NCBI GenBank assembly: GCA_964036195.1
Contig: OZ038453.1
Location: forward strand, 17,769,206-17,833,205
DNA length: 64,000 bases
Source: Sphaerolaimus hirsutus
Taxonomy: Eukaryota; Nematoda; Chromadorea; Monhysterida; Sphaerolaimidae
Reading direction: 5' to 3'
Shown: one piece after another, positions 21,836 through 32,623 of the stretch
Numbering within the stretch: position 1 is the stretch's first letter
How the letters are laid out: the number at the start of each line of letters is the position of its first letter
Translations under genes and position numbers: made by a program
Notes under the pieces: model-generated
What the model was told of the DNA's origin: nothing
The model's database searches: none
Seen by the model: the letters and a program-made list of their open reading frames with translations, nothing else

Positions 21836-22093
21836 TTAAGGAGCCAACTGCCAAACCTCCCAGGCAACTCCACCCGTGTCACTTTCCCACATGTCTGACC
21901 TCTGAGTTAATGTGAGTGAGTGGAGGCAAACTCTGGAATACTTGTCATATGCAACTGCCCTGCACAGGGATGCAGTCCACTTTTTCAGACAGGACATCCT
22001 GCAGAATATTGCATTCTGGACCCCAGTCTCCCTGGACAACTGTGCTCCTGTGGTCACGTTGGGCTTCTTGCCAGCAAAACTTTGCACCAACAC
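21836..22093 (-). CDS. Possible exon with a PAN/apple-like domain
   Basis: On the minus strand a reading frame of 85 codons follows an acceptor-like CTCGCAG at 22094-22100 and ends in TAA at 21836. It contains FCRMSCLKKW then LCRAVAYDKYSRVCLHSL, the C..C..(L)C..AYD...CL pattern of PAN/apple domains (extracellular, disulphide-bonded ligand-binding modules). It is less repetitive than its surroundings. No partner exon was found, and part of a lectin- or protease-type gene is only a guess. The domain call rests on cysteine spacing alone. Confidence 0.42.
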   Translation of the reverse strand: MLVQSFAGKKPNVTTGAQLSRETGVQNAIFCRMSCLKKWTASLCRAVAYDKYSRVCLHSLTLTQRSDMWESDTGGVAWEVWQLAP

Positions 22094-22204
22094 CTGCGAG
22101 TTTTTAACCACTATATTACCTTGAATTACTCCTCGGTTTAACAATAGCCAGGTGGAGAGAAAGTAACTCCATCAAAAAACCTTTCTTAAGTAATGTTTGC
22201 AAAC

Positions 22205-22615
22205 GATTTTGTGAAATACTGTAAATATTTCCTCGAAATACCCCCAGGGGGTTTATTTTTTCAGAGAGAGAATTTTGAAGAGGGGGGGGATTGGAGGAGG
22301 GGGTATTATTTCGCCAGAAATTTTTTGAACTGCCAGTACTAATAATGTACGCAGACGTAGAAAAATGTAACAAAAACCAATATGTATAAGAGTCAACAGC
22401 CTTTTATAAGTATTTAGATGGTATAAACCACGTTCTAACGAAACGCAATCATTTGTTTTAGTGTGTGTTATGCATTGCCGGAATCATAAACCGCAGCTTT
22501 TTTTGGTGCCATTTGAAGGCCGCAAAAAGCACTGCACTGAAATATTGGCACATTCGTGATCAGCACCCATTCTTGAATGGCACCATTTTTCTGGTGCTTT
22601 TTCATCACTATTGTG
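22205..22615. repeat. C/G-run MITE fragment abutting a GGTGCC-type hAT fragment
   Basis: AATATTTCCTCGAAATACCC then the core words GTACGCAGACGTAGAAAAATG and TATAAGTATTTAGATGGT to about 22480. This is followed by TTGGTGCCATTTG..GGTGCTTTTTCATCACTA, a right end of the TAGTGATG type. Apparent ORFs here come from these repeats. Confidence 0.6.
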
Positions 22616-23469
22616 AAAACAAACTAGGTAACCATTTTCACATTGGCACTTTTGGAATACTGGCAAGCATATTTTAGCAGGGATGTTGCAGCAGCGTCAT
22701 ATTTATTCTGCAAAGGTAAACATGTTTCCAGTGACTATCAACTTGTTGTGCAAGCAGAAAAACAAATATCAAATAGGAGTGTTTTCAAAAATGTCCAAAA
22801 ATTGAAAATTCAGGGCCGAGTAGATAATATTTAGAAAGTCAAGGATTATTTTTTAATTGAATGTTTGAAACAGGGTTGACAAAATCTCTGAAAAAAATAA
22901 AAATAAAATGGAAAAATTAAGAATAAAATAAAATGGAAAATTTCAAAATAAAAATAAAAATTGTATAAAAATTCGAATTTTTGTAAAATTGTATACAAAT
23001 TCATATTTTTGTAAAAATTGTATAAAAATTCATATTTTTTGTAAATTTTTTATCATGTTGCTTGGGGTTCAACCTGTTTATTCGCGGAACTGGGGCAGTC
23101 CCAAGCAGGCTGTCCGTGAGAAATTGCGTTTTTCGTATACCACGTTACCACGTTTATTTTTGCATCTGTACCCCGTGCGTAACACGTCCTTCAGTTAATT
23201 ACGTAAAAATAGGTCACCGGTAATTGATACCTTCCGCGTCTAACGTGCAAATGAGCGCGTGCGAAGACAATTGCTTTTTGAATAACACGCAACAAAGCGG
23301 GTGATCGATATTTGGTTACCTCGCCGCTAGTTAGGCCATGCGCGTATCAAAAAACGTATACCCCGTCAGATTTTTTGGTAAACCCAGAAAAGCGTGGTAT
23401 ACCGAGGTTATACCACGTAAATTTGATAGTATAATGTACAGCTCGGATAAATATTGTATCGGACACGAG

Positions 23470-23645
23470 TAGTGATGGAATGGCGCCATGGCGCTGGCGC
23501 CTTTTAATGGTGCCAAAGGACGCCAGTGCCATGGAGCCATTGACGCTTGGCGCCCTTTTCCATGGCGCCTGACGCCATTAATTTTAATGGCGCCATGACA
23601 CCATTGGTGCCTGGCGCCATTTTTCCTGGCACTTTTCCATCACTA
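23470..23645. mobile_element. hAT-like TAGTGATGG/GGCGCC element, 176 bases
   Basis: TAGTGATGGAATGGCGCCAT to GGCACTTTTCCATCACTA, with GACACGAG before (23462-23469) and GACGCGAG after (23646-23653). It is immediately followed by a second element of the family that uses the same octamer. Confidence 0.88.
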
Positions 23646-23653
23646 GACGCGAG

Positions 23654-24463
23654 TAGTGATGGAAAAGCGCCAGGAAAAATGGCGCCGGGCGCCAGAGAAA
23701 ATGGCGCCACGGCGCCATCTGAAAAAATGGTGCCAGGCGCCAAAGGGCACCAGAAACAATGGTGCCGGGCGCCAAAATGTCGCCAAGAAAAAAGTCAATT
23801 TTTCAGCGTGTATATTGTAAAATACAAGAGCGCCATTATATTCATTAAGTCAACTGTTTACCTGCTCTCTATTGGAGGTATGCCATTCTATTACACAAAA
23901 TACGGTATGCATTCAGTGTATTTTTCACAGAATGGTTTGATAAAAATATGGTTGGAATTTTGGCATAATTCTAATCAAGAATAAACAACTTTTATTGAAC
24001 ATAGCGTTTGTGACGTCCATTTCTAAAAAACGATTTCTCCAAATTTGGGTTGAGCGTGGAAGTGGTACCTAGAACTGGCTCCGCATATTGTTCACCATTT
24101 GAAAAAAATTTCAAAATCATTTGCCCCATAGTCACAAATTTGGGACAAACAATAACAATATTAAAAAAGTTGATAACTCCATGCTGTAACCAGCAAAAAG
24201 TCAATACCTTTTTTAAAATATGTTTACAACATAAAGTAGGTAAAAAAACTATATAAAGTAAATAATTTATATTCAAATAGGTAATATTATGCAGTTTGGA
24301 CATGACAATAGTGCGATTTTTACCACTTCTTGGCGCCTTTTCTGGCGCCATCCAAAACAATGGTGCCGGGCGCCACAATGGCGCCAGCGAAAAATGGCGC
24401 CAAGGGCGCCATGGCGCCAGTTGAAATAATGGCACCAGAGAAAAGGGCGCCATTCCATCAGTA
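23654..24463. mobile_element. hAT-like TAGTGATGG/GGCGCC element, 810 bases
   Basis: TAGTGATGGAAAAGCGCCAG to GGGCGCCATTCCATCAGTA, with flanks GACGCGAG (23646-23653) and GACACGAG (24464-24471). GGCGCC arrays occur at both ends and an unrelated AT-rich core in the middle. Confidence 0.88.
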
Positions 24464-24554
24464 GACACGAGTAATAAGACACAAGTTGGCAAGTAGATTT
24501 CAACTCCATTTTTATGCACACTTTACAAGTAAGTAAAATGCCAAACCTTTCAAG

Positions 24555-25342
24555 CAGGGTTGGCAAAATCTCAGAAAAGAATAAAAATAAAATAAAATGG
24601 AAAAGTTAATAAAATAAAATTTAATAAAAAATTTCAAAATGAAAATAAAAATTGTATAAAAATTAGAATTTTTGTAAAATTTTGTAAAATTGTATAAAGA
24701 TTCGTATTTTTGTAAAATTGTATAAAAATTCAGATTTTTTGATAAAATTTTTATCTTGTTGCTTGAGTTTCTACTTGTCTATCTGGGGAACTGGGGAATG
24801 TGAAGAGTCAGTCAAATATCATGTAAAAGGTCATGCAAAGTGGTAATTTTGATGACAAATCTCAATTGTCATGACAATTATAAATTCAACTGTAAATTGT
24901 CAAGCAAATTGTATCCAAATCTTATGCTTCATATCCAAATCTTGTTTTGTATCCAAATATTTTTGTTTTTTGAATTCATGTGAACATTCAGATACAAAAG
25001 ATAAAATTTGGATACAAAAACATAAGATTCAGATACACAATTTACACTTTGCATGACATTTGTCATGACAATTGTCAGTTTGCTTGAAAATTTGACACTT
25101 GACACTTTGATGACAACTGACACTTTACTTTATATTTGTCATGACAATTGACATGTATAGGTCTAATAATAACATTTTTCTGGCCTTGCATGCATGATTC
25201 TGATTTTTTGTAAATTTTTTGTAAATGTAATGGTTCATTTTATTTTATTAATGACTTTTGAAAATAAAATAAAACAATAATAAAAATAAAATACAATTTT
25301 TATACAATTTGTATACAAATAATTTTTATAAAACCAACCCTG
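24555..25342. mobile_element. hAT-like CAGGGTTGGCAAAATCTC element, TSD CT(T/C)TCAAG
   Basis: CAGGGTTGGCAAAATCTCAG to AAAACCAACCCTG, with CTTTCAAG (24547-24554) and CTCTCAAG (25343-25350). Internal order matches 2790-3593. Confidence 0.9.
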
Positions 25343-25407
25343 CTCTCAAGTAAAAAAGTGCATTTTACAAGTAAAATACAAGTGAGTAAAATTATAGAGT
25401 GCACACT

Positions 25408-25835
25408 ATAGTTATTAATAGGTATTTACTTTTACTTTATAAATATGTATACTCGAGTACTAAGTAAATACGTTTACGTTTCCTCTTAAAAAAAGTTCCT
25501 GTACTCGCTTTTACATATACTTTTTCAAGGTACTCAAGTACAAAAAACGAAAAATTGTCGAAAATGAATATATAAGCACATATATAGCCAAAAATTGCTT
25601 CAATTCGGCAAAAGTTATCAAAAATAGTGGTTTTGAGTGCAAATTGGGGCAAACTTTCTGAAAAATACTCACATTTATGTTTTCCAGGGGGAAGTATGTT
25701 TACTCGCGTTGACTCATAAGAAACAGAAAAAAAATTACTTAACGTTTTCTGTACTCAGTGGGTGAGTAAAAAATAAATACTTTACGTTTATGTATACTTT
25801 GAAAAAAGTTCAGTACTTTTAACAACTCTGGCGCG
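25408..25835. mobile_element. hAT-like element with TACGTTTAC words
   Basis: It begins near TATAGTTATTAATAGGTATT and ends CAGTACTTTTAACAACTCTG. Candidate flanks GAGTGCAC and GCGCGCAC match at 6 of 8. The family is best bounded at 56463-56952. Confidence 0.65.
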
Positions 25836-25974
25836 CACGCCACACACAGTCTTAACTACTTTTGCTGGGCAAACGTTGCACTACTTGGTTCCGATCACAT
25901 ACATAGGTAATCATAATTGAATCTGATCGGCGCGTGTATTTATTTGGTTCAAATTTTTTGAACCGCGCAGCTAA

Positions 25975-26165
25975 TCACGCAGCGCGGTGCACATGTTATG
26001 TCAACCGATGTTATGTTTCACGAGCGGGCGTGAACCGCGCAAGCGCTTGCTAGCGCGGTTCACGGCGCATGTGAACCGCGCTGGGTTTAAGACAGCGTGT
26101 TTCACATTTTCATGTGAAACGCGTAGAAGGAAACGCGCTGGAACCCCAACGCGTTTCACCAGCGG
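25975..26165. repeat. GC-rich cluster of GTGAACCGCGC in both orientations
   Basis: GTGAACCGCGC and its complement GCGCGGTTCAC alternate, then GTGAAACGCGT / ACGCGTTTCAC, giving several overlapping hairpins. Part of the interior of 23106-27083. Confidence 0.6.
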
Positions 26166-27189
26166 ACAGCCTGGCGGCATCTAAAAAATGCATGCAGGAA
26201 AATATTCATATGCATTATGAAAATATTCATACGCTTCTTTATAACACGCTCTAACCCGCAAAAAATATTTTCTGTGGGGTAAACTCGGCGGACATGAAAC
26301 AAATCAGGTATTCGGCCCTTGGTTCCCAATGACGTAAATATGTTTTTTACTTCGAACTTGAATGGACGGATTCCATTCGGTTCACGATACATTTTATTTA
26401 ATCCGACCTTTTATAAGAGAACAAAATGAATTTGATAGACATATCGTTACATAAAGTCGGATTGTAAGGCATTAGGCCCGATCTTATCGTCGCGGCCCAG
26501 ATAGATTCCTCCGAAAAAGTACGTATGAAATTTGGCACACGTCCAAATTCCTTGTGTTTCATACCAAAAAGATTTAAGACGCCCGATTTCTGTTCGCGTC
26601 ACGATAATGGCTGCGGAATGTGATTAAGTAAACACAAGTTTCAGCTAGTACGTTTGTCGCCATTTGCGGTCAGTTGCTTCATTGCATTCCGCGGCCATTA
26701 TTGGCGACGTGAACAAAAATCGTGCATCTTTAAACTTGTTTGCATGAAACGCGAAAACTTGGACATATGCCAAGTTTAATTAGTCACACTCATACAAAAA
26801 TCCCGTAGAACAATGACTTCCGCCCAAAAAGTCCGCCGAGTTTATGACAAATGTCCTAACACAATCTGTTCCAAATGATGTGTGTTAGTGAAAAAAAGTA
26901 CCGCGCTACACAAATTGACCCCTATTACGTGCGCGCCCGCTTAACCCGGAATGCGCCGTGTTAGCGAAATAAGCGTAAACAAAACCGCGCAAATAAATAC
27001 TGGTGCGCGTTATAAAAAAATGTTGTTCGCGTGGCGGTATACCACGTACCTATAACACGGGGTATACTTTCACGGTCAGCCTGGTCCCAAGCACTACAAC
27101 TGTCAAATGTCATATGAAATGTCATGCAAAGTGTCAATTGTCATGACAAATATAAATTAAAGTGGCAACTGTCAAGCCAATTGTATCTA

Positions 27190-27629
27190 CCGTATTTCCT
27201 CGAAATACCCCCCCCCCCTTGAAATACCCCCCCCCCTCGTTTGACCCCCCCCCCCTCTCGAGACCACTATGAAACAATCACCCCCCCCCCTCGAAATACC
27301 CCCCCCCCAAATTGAGTGTAAAGGGAACGTACATTACAATAACTGTAGTTTGTGTTCTGTGTACTGCAGAACACACGTTAAAACAATGTCGGTGTCACGT
27401 TAGAACAGTGTACATACCATCTACATACTAATATTAGTCTACAGAACCTTATAAATGGCGGTTTTTGTTGCATTTTTCGACGTCTGCGTACGTTTCAGAC
27501 GACAATTTCGTACTTGGTTTTCAAAAATTTTCTTGTGAAACAATAACCCCCCCCCCCTCGTTTAACCCCCCCCCTCTCGGGACCACTATGAAACAATCAC
27601 CCCCCGGGGGGTATTTCGAGGAAATACGG
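27190..27629. mobile_element. TA-flanked C/G-run MITE, TIR CCGTATTTCCTCGAAATACC
   Basis: Perfect inverted ends, TA at 27188-27189 and 27630-27631. Its core is the reverse complement of that in 11361-11778, including GTACTGCAGAACACACG. It sits in the CAGGGTTGG hAT, whose sequence rejoins as GTATC-TA-AATCTTATG. Confidence 0.93.
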
Positions 27630-27891
27630 TAAATCTTATGTTTTGTATCCAAATCTTGTTGTTGTTTTTGTATCAAATCTTATGTGAACATTTGGATACC
27701 AAAACATAAGATTTGGATACCAAAACATAAGATTTGGATACACAATTTATACTTTGCATGACATTTGCCATGACAATTGGCATTTTGCTTGACATTTGAG
27801 ATGCCAATTGACTCTACTCTACATTTGTCATGACAATAAACACCTAGCATGACACTTTATAAATGTGCCCAGCACACTCTAGTAGTCCTTC

Positions 27892-28509
27892 TGTCACGGC
27901 CGCGTAGTTGCGGGCGTTGAATTTGCTTGGTGGGGGTTTGTTTAGTTGTTTGAAGGAAGAATGGCGGCCCTAATTACACTCTAATTGGTGTGTAGGCAAG
28001 TGCCAATAAAGTTTTTAAGTCCAATTTCCAACAGGCGCTTTTTTTTCAAGCGAAATCCGTTCATAAATATAGTAGAAATTGGGGGAAAAATAGGTAGACT
28101 TATAAGAGAAAATATTGACGAGTCGAAATACAAAAACATTGACTGCCAGCCGATTCAAAATATCAGCTGGACATGCATAAGATATCAGGGGGGTACCTAC
28201 ATAAAAACGTCACAAAACCAATGGCGCCAAACTGTCTACTACAAGGCGCATAGTACCTAACACATACATGAATACCTAAGCCACAGGAAACCGAACACCT
28301 AAAAACCGCTGCGACGCAACCGTTCCGCGGCACGCAAGTACATAATGCATACATGAATACATAAGCACAGAGAAACAATAGGACGGCGCGTGGGGGGGGG
28401 GGGGGAAATCTACTCGCTGGCGTACACTTACAAGTTGCATTTCAAAATCTACCATACGAAAATGAATGTAAATATATAGAAAATAAAGCCTAGGAAGCGC
28501 GGCATAACA
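27892..28509 (-). repeat. LTR (3' LTR in element orientation)
   Basis: Direct copy of 32624-33247, 618 bases, including a G run near 28390 that is longer than in its partner, and AGCCGATTCAAAATATCAGC in the middle. Confidence 0.92.
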
Positions 28510-28858
28510 GCCCCTCCCATGACAACAGTTACACTACCTACGACAGAAACAATAGTGGAACTGGAAGTCAGACAAAAGCTTACATAAAAAGCTACAAAAA
28601 CTTGCAACCACATTGAATTAAGTGGAATTTTCAAGTTACCCAAATATAATGACCAGTAACTAAAAAAACATCCAGAATCACAAATGGATCAGATTGCAGT
28701 GTGATTATAAAAAAACAATTAAGGTACATTTTCACAGCGCACAAATCTATGCCCTAAAATCATGCTAGCACTGCTCAGCCTGGATTCCATCAGGCGCTGG
28801 AACTGAGCCTGGCTTTGTGCTTGCGACGCATGCTCGGCTCGCCCCGATAGTTGGCCAC

Positions 28859-29077
28859 CAGTCAGCCATCGAATTTTGCAACGTCCACAGACATGAACTC
28901 GGCATGTGGTGGCATGTATTTGGCAGAGTTGTAAAAATATTTGGTGTCAGACTTTTTCCATGGGGGTCTGCTGTAGACCTTGGTGCAGTTAGCGCGTGGT
29001 AGTGTAACGGGCTTCGATAAGTGTGATTTTGGATGGCCCACAGTTGGCGCTAAATCGTGTGGTAGCTTAGTGACCAC
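28859..29077 (-). pseudogene. Continuation of the retrotransposon reading frame beyond the hAT insertion
   Basis: The frame from 29077 down to a TGA encodes a basic stretch including PHDLAPTVGHPKSHLSKP and YFYNSAKYMPPHAEFMSV. It belongs to the frame at 31041-31998, with the octamer GTGACCAC duplicated between them. Another 23 codons follow the stop in frame. Function unknown. Confidence 0.45.
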
Positions 29078-31033
29078 TAGGGTGTCAAATTTCCGTTTAT
29101 GTTTTCCGTTTCCGCCTTTCCGCAGGAAAATTTTTTACCTTTCCGTTTTCCGTTTTCCGGCAGCCAAAAAATTTTTACCTTTCCGTTTTCCATTTTCCGG
29201 CAGCCGAAAAATTTTTACCTTTCCGTTTTCCGTTTTCCGGCAGCTGAAAATTTTTTACCTTTCCGTTTCCGTTTTTCCGGCCCATTTTTCCGTTTTCCGG
29301 TTGAAAAATTTTTACCTTTCCGTTTCCGTTTTACCAGGCCATTTTTCCATTTTCTGGCTCAATTTTCAGTTTTCTGGCATTTTGCCATTGTTTTTCCAAT
29401 CTGTATTTATCTTCAATTGGCTCATCCCATTGTGTTGTTTTTGTCTCTTGGAGCAGCATTGACAACTGGGATTTCAGGGTCAGTGAAACAGGTGCTGTGA
29501 ACCCAATTGGGTCATATGCTGACACCAATAATTTATTCAAGTTTTGTCTGGTTGGTGTTGTGATGCTGTCAATTTGTGATATTTGTGTTGATATTGCCAG
29601 CATGTCTGTTCAGTGATTTTATTTCATGCCCATTACTGCAACAATTTTATTCACCTTTGGACTCCTGTCATTTTCTGCTATTTTATTCATGACTGATCTG
29701 GAGTTTGACAGCCATTCCCTCATGTTCATAGAACATTGGTTAAATAAAGCTTTGACTTTGTAATATAGTTCTAAAGCTTCAACTTCATTCGTGACACTCA
29801 TGATGAAGTTATCGATGTAAATGTTGCTTATTATCATTGCCAAATGGTTTTGTTCCCCTTCATTTTCTTCATATTCATTCATATTGTTTATTGTCACATT
29901 TAAATGGTATTTTATGACTGCTCCCAAAATTGCTGGGCTGCAGACAAGTCCAAACAGTACGTGTTAAAAACGAAGTACTATTAAGTTATTTTCAGTTACT
30001 GGTTTTGAGGCATCTTTCAGCCAGAAAAATCGTGTGTAGTCTCTAGCTTGGTCATGCAATCCTATTTGCAAAAGAGTCTTTTCAATATCAGCAATTAATG
30101 CTAGATTGCCTGCCCTGAACCTCAGGAGTAGGCCCAGTGCTAATGGTGTTGTAATTGGTCCTCTAAAAAGGCACTTGTTGAAACTGGGCTTACCTGCAAC
30201 CCATCGTACACGATTCTGCATGATGTCGATTTGCCCGGCATGATTACTGGCTGGTGTGGCAGGTAATGAATCCCCTTGTTGTCTGTTTTGTCATCACAGA
30301 TCTCAATTATTCCCTTTTCTAGTTGGTTGTCCAAAACTTTCCGGTATTGTTCGAATAAGTTTGGATCTTTGTTGAATCTTCTTATCAGTGATTGAAACCG
30401 CACCAAGGCTTCTGCTTTTCCTGTGGGCAGGTCACTGACTCTCTTTATACGGCCAGTCAATATAGTATCGTTTGTTGTTGTCGTTGAATTTTATGCTATT
30501 TATTATCATCTCCTCTGCAATGTTGTCATCAATTGCATAGGGGTCATCAGTGAACCCCACTGCTTCTAGACTGTGAAATTGTCGGAGTGTTTCCTTTCCT
30601 ATTGCCACTATGGCTACTTTTTGATGATTTTTTGTTGGTTCATTTAAGCTTGAACTACAAGTGAAGTTACAGGCATGATCCATAGTTGCAGAATGTACAG
30701 CTACCACAATCAAAGCCAAACAGGCAAACCTGCATGCAGGTTTTCCTTCTGCAAATTTGTCTATTACCGTGCTAATTTCACATTATTTTTTTCCGTTTCC
30801 GTGAAAATTTTGCTTTCCGTTTTCCGTTTTCCGGCATTTCATTTTTCCGTTTTCCGTTTTCCGGCCGACAATTTTTTTTTACCTTTCCGTTTTCCGTTTT
30901 CCGCTGAGTGAAATTTTTTTACCTCTCTGTTTTCCGGCAGAAATTTTTTTTTTACCTTTCCGTTTTCCGTTTTCCGTAAAGTGAAAAAATTTTAACTTTC
31001 CGTTTTCCGTAAAAAAATTTTTTTGACACCCTA
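29078..31033. mobile_element. hAT-like TAGGGTGTCAAA element carrying a BEL/Pao RT pseudogene, TSD GTGACCAC
   Basis: TAGGGTGTCAAATTTCCG at the left and TTTTTGACACCCTA at the right, with GTGACCAC at 29070-29077 and 31034-31041. TTTCCGTTTTCCG arrays fill about 250 bases at each end, in the same orientation. Between them lies the minus-strand RT relic 29331-30719. The second copy is 60608-62540. Confidence 0.88.
29331..30719 (-). pseudogene. BEL/Pao-type reverse transcriptase fragment, frameshifted
   Basis: Frames follow the BEL/Pao RT order: FHSLEAVGFTDDPYAIDD, then EKGIIEICDD and HYLPHQPV, SCRIVYDG, GPITTPLALGLLLRF, ADIEKTLLQIGLHD, YIDN at the catalytic box, and after a stop SAYDPIGFTAPVSL. 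At least two frameshifts, and a stop at 29619-29621 that is also present in the other copy. No gag, integrase or LTRs belong to it; it is bounded by TTTCCG arrays. Dead on sequence grounds. Confidence 0.85.
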
Positions 31034-31040
31034 GTGACCA

Positions 31041-31998
31041 CCGATGGTGTTAGCATTTCCCCTTTAGTTGGGGACCGGCAGGTGTGAATCGATTTGCCCA
31101 TGGCTTTGGGCACGAAATTGGCCTCAAGTTGCTGAAGCTCGGAAATGGCAGTGCGATTCATTTTGAGTGTGCCATAGAGTGCCTTGTGGCCAAATAAAAG
31201 TGGGCTCGATGTGCGTGGGAAGTGTGGTTTCCGTTTAACCACAGCCCAGATGTCTGCCGATTGTTGTTGTCCACCGGGTGTGGTATGCAGCAAATGCAAT
31301 TTGTAGAGTACCAGGTGATGCCCCGGAATTGGCTCGCCAGCAGTCCCCAAACCTGAATCAGGGTATGGCCGGTACTTCACCTTTTCTGTGCTGGCATTGC
31401 ACTGTGCGCGTTTCCATACATCCTTGAGCAGATGCTCCTCGATGATGATCCCCTCCTCACAGCCACTATCGAGTGTGCCTGTGAGCGTGCAGTTCATGAA
31501 ATCCACTTTGGCCAGCGGACGATCACAGCGGGCGTGTCGCATGCTTGGTGGGTTCATGGCACAACCCATCTGCTTGTGAGCTGCGTAGCCGCTAGGGAAC
31601 CACGTTTCAAAATCGGGCTCGGGCTCGGAATCAGATGGTGGATTAGACACATTTTTAGTCAATTTAGTAGATGGATTACCACTAGGTTTAGTGTCAGATT
31701 CAGGGGCACTATAGATGTGCTCATCCACTTTCAGATTGAGTTTGCCACACTCAATGCACATATTTTTCTGAGCATCGTGCTCATTCTTGCCAGCCTGACG
31801 CAGGCTCGTTCCGCCCGATCCACAGGCACAATTCACGTGCGAAGATAGTGCAGGAGTGACTGAACACAACTGGAGTTGCAAAATAGCAGGTAGGTGCCAA
31901 AATGACCGAGAATCGATGTAAATACAAGCAGATGCAGCGATTGGCGCAGTAGTGGCCAAAAGCAACTGCAACCAAATATGCGCAAAACCGGTGCACAA
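31041..31998 (-). CDS. Gag/protease-like reading frame of the 27892-33247 retrotransposon, interrupted
   Basis: About 319 codons on the minus strand before the 29078-31033 insertion. A DSG motif (TLDSGCEEG) and a later LLFGHKAL resemble the catalytic loop and C-terminal glycine motif of a retropepsin. A CxxC pair (CIECG) lies upstream. No capsid domain was recognised. After the insertion the frame resumes at 29077 (VTKLPHDLAPTVGHPKSH) and stops at TGA near 28859. RT, RNase H and integrase motifs are absent. Confidence 0.55.
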
Positions 31999-32091
31999 AT
32001 AGCGTAGCGCAACAGGGAATTCACGTAAAAAACGCGGCAGCAGATGGCTAGCGTCAAAAATTCACACGTTGCAGCGCCTAGGTGCACAAAT

Positions 32092-32475
32092 GGCGCCCCA
32101 GTGGCGCCCTGCGACCAGTGCGTGGGCGTGCAGCACCCCGCGCTGACCCAGCGGAAAACCAGGCCGCACGCGGCCAAATGTGCCTTGAAAATTCGCTGGC
32201 CCCAGTGGCTCAGAGAAAAACGATAAGTTCCCGGTCAGCCCCAGTGGCTGATCGGGTCGACGCGTGGCGCGGCGCCTCGCTGGACTGTCGCTGGCCCCAG
32301 TGGCACAGCGACACGAAAATTGATGAATTCCGGTCAGCCCCAGTGGCTGATCGGATCGAAAACCGGCGCGAAGCGTCGCCACTATGTCGCTAGCCCCAGT
32401 GGCAAAGCGACACGAAAAACGATTTCGATCAGCCCCAGTGGCTGATCGAAGCTGGCCGCGCAGCCCCAGTGGCTG
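32092..32475 (-). repeat. Array of eight constant-loop hairpins in the retrotransposon 5' leader
   Basis: Loops with the same five bases (CCAGT on +, ACUGG in the element RNA) are closed by variable stems at 32092-32108, 32196-32213, 32233-32253, 32286-32313, 32332-32352, 32385-32412, 32424-32450 and 32461-32475. Stems are compensated: GGCGCC/GGCGCC, TCAGCC/GGCTGA, TGTCGCTG/CAGCGACA, and 11 perfect pairs TTCGATCAGCC/GGCTGATCGAA. They lie between the primer-binding site and the presumed coding start at 31998, where retroelement packaging or dimerisation signals are usually found. Function is inferred. Confidence 0.75.
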
Positions 32476-32608
32476 ATAAGCGGCCGGCCGGGCGGGAGCG
32501 ACGCGTGCCGCTAAAGTCCCGCGGCACGAAAACGTGGCGGAATTTTTTCCGCACAGCCGGGTGAACAGGAGGCCCGGGGTCGATTTATGGGAGCTAAATT
32601 AATAGCTC

Positions 32609-32623
32609 CCAGTACGATCACCA
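32609..32623 (-). promoter_or_regulatory. Primer-binding site
   Basis: On the minus strand TGGTGATCGTACTGG lies immediately after the 5' LTR. TGG complements a tRNA 3' CCA; the tRNA is not identified. The adjacent AGCTCCC..GGGAGCT (32590-32610) forms a small hairpin. Confidence 0.7.

Larger units (their letters stand above)
23106..27083. mobile_element. 4.0-kb hAT-like element, TIR CAGGCTG(T/A)CCGTGA, TSD GTCCCAAG
   Basis: CAGGCTGTCCGTGAGAAA at the left, TTTCACGGTCAGCCTG at the right, GTCCCAAG at 23098-23105 and 27084-27091. End regions are rich in GTATACCACG and GTGAACCGCGC words. It carries 23470-23645, 23654-24463, 24555-25342 and 25408-25835. No transposase reading frame was recognised. 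A foldback-like stretch lies around 26500-26800. Confidence 0.88.

Noticed and set aside
22484-22666. Cysteine-rich minus-strand ORF as a further PAN-domain exon
   Set aside because: The stretch is a GGTGCC-type hAT fragment ending TTTTCATCACTA, without splice-compatible boundaries.
24555-25342. AAAATAAAAT runs as independent microsatellites
   Set aside because: The same runs occur at fixed positions in all copies of the CAGGGTTGG hAT family, so they are part of the element.
26450-26870. Possible host exons in an unusually non-repetitive part of the 4-kb hAT interior
   Set aside because: Segments are loosely self-complementary (GAAATTTGGCACACGTCC against GACATATGCCAAG), which points to a foldback, and no reading frame stands out.
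28980-29500. 160- and 133-codon plus-strand ORFs rich in FPFSGS-type repeats
   Set aside because: Direct translation of the TTTCCGTTTTCCG array of the RT-bearing element; overlapping frames show the same periodicity.
31833-32177. 114-codon minus-strand ORF just upstream of the protease-like frame
   Set aside because: It overlaps both the hairpin leader and the start of the protease frame in another phase, with no recognisable domain.
32062-32393. ORFs of about 105 codons on both strands in the GC-rich leader
   Set aside because: They translate the hairpin array; the stems make both strands open, and there is no family resemblance.
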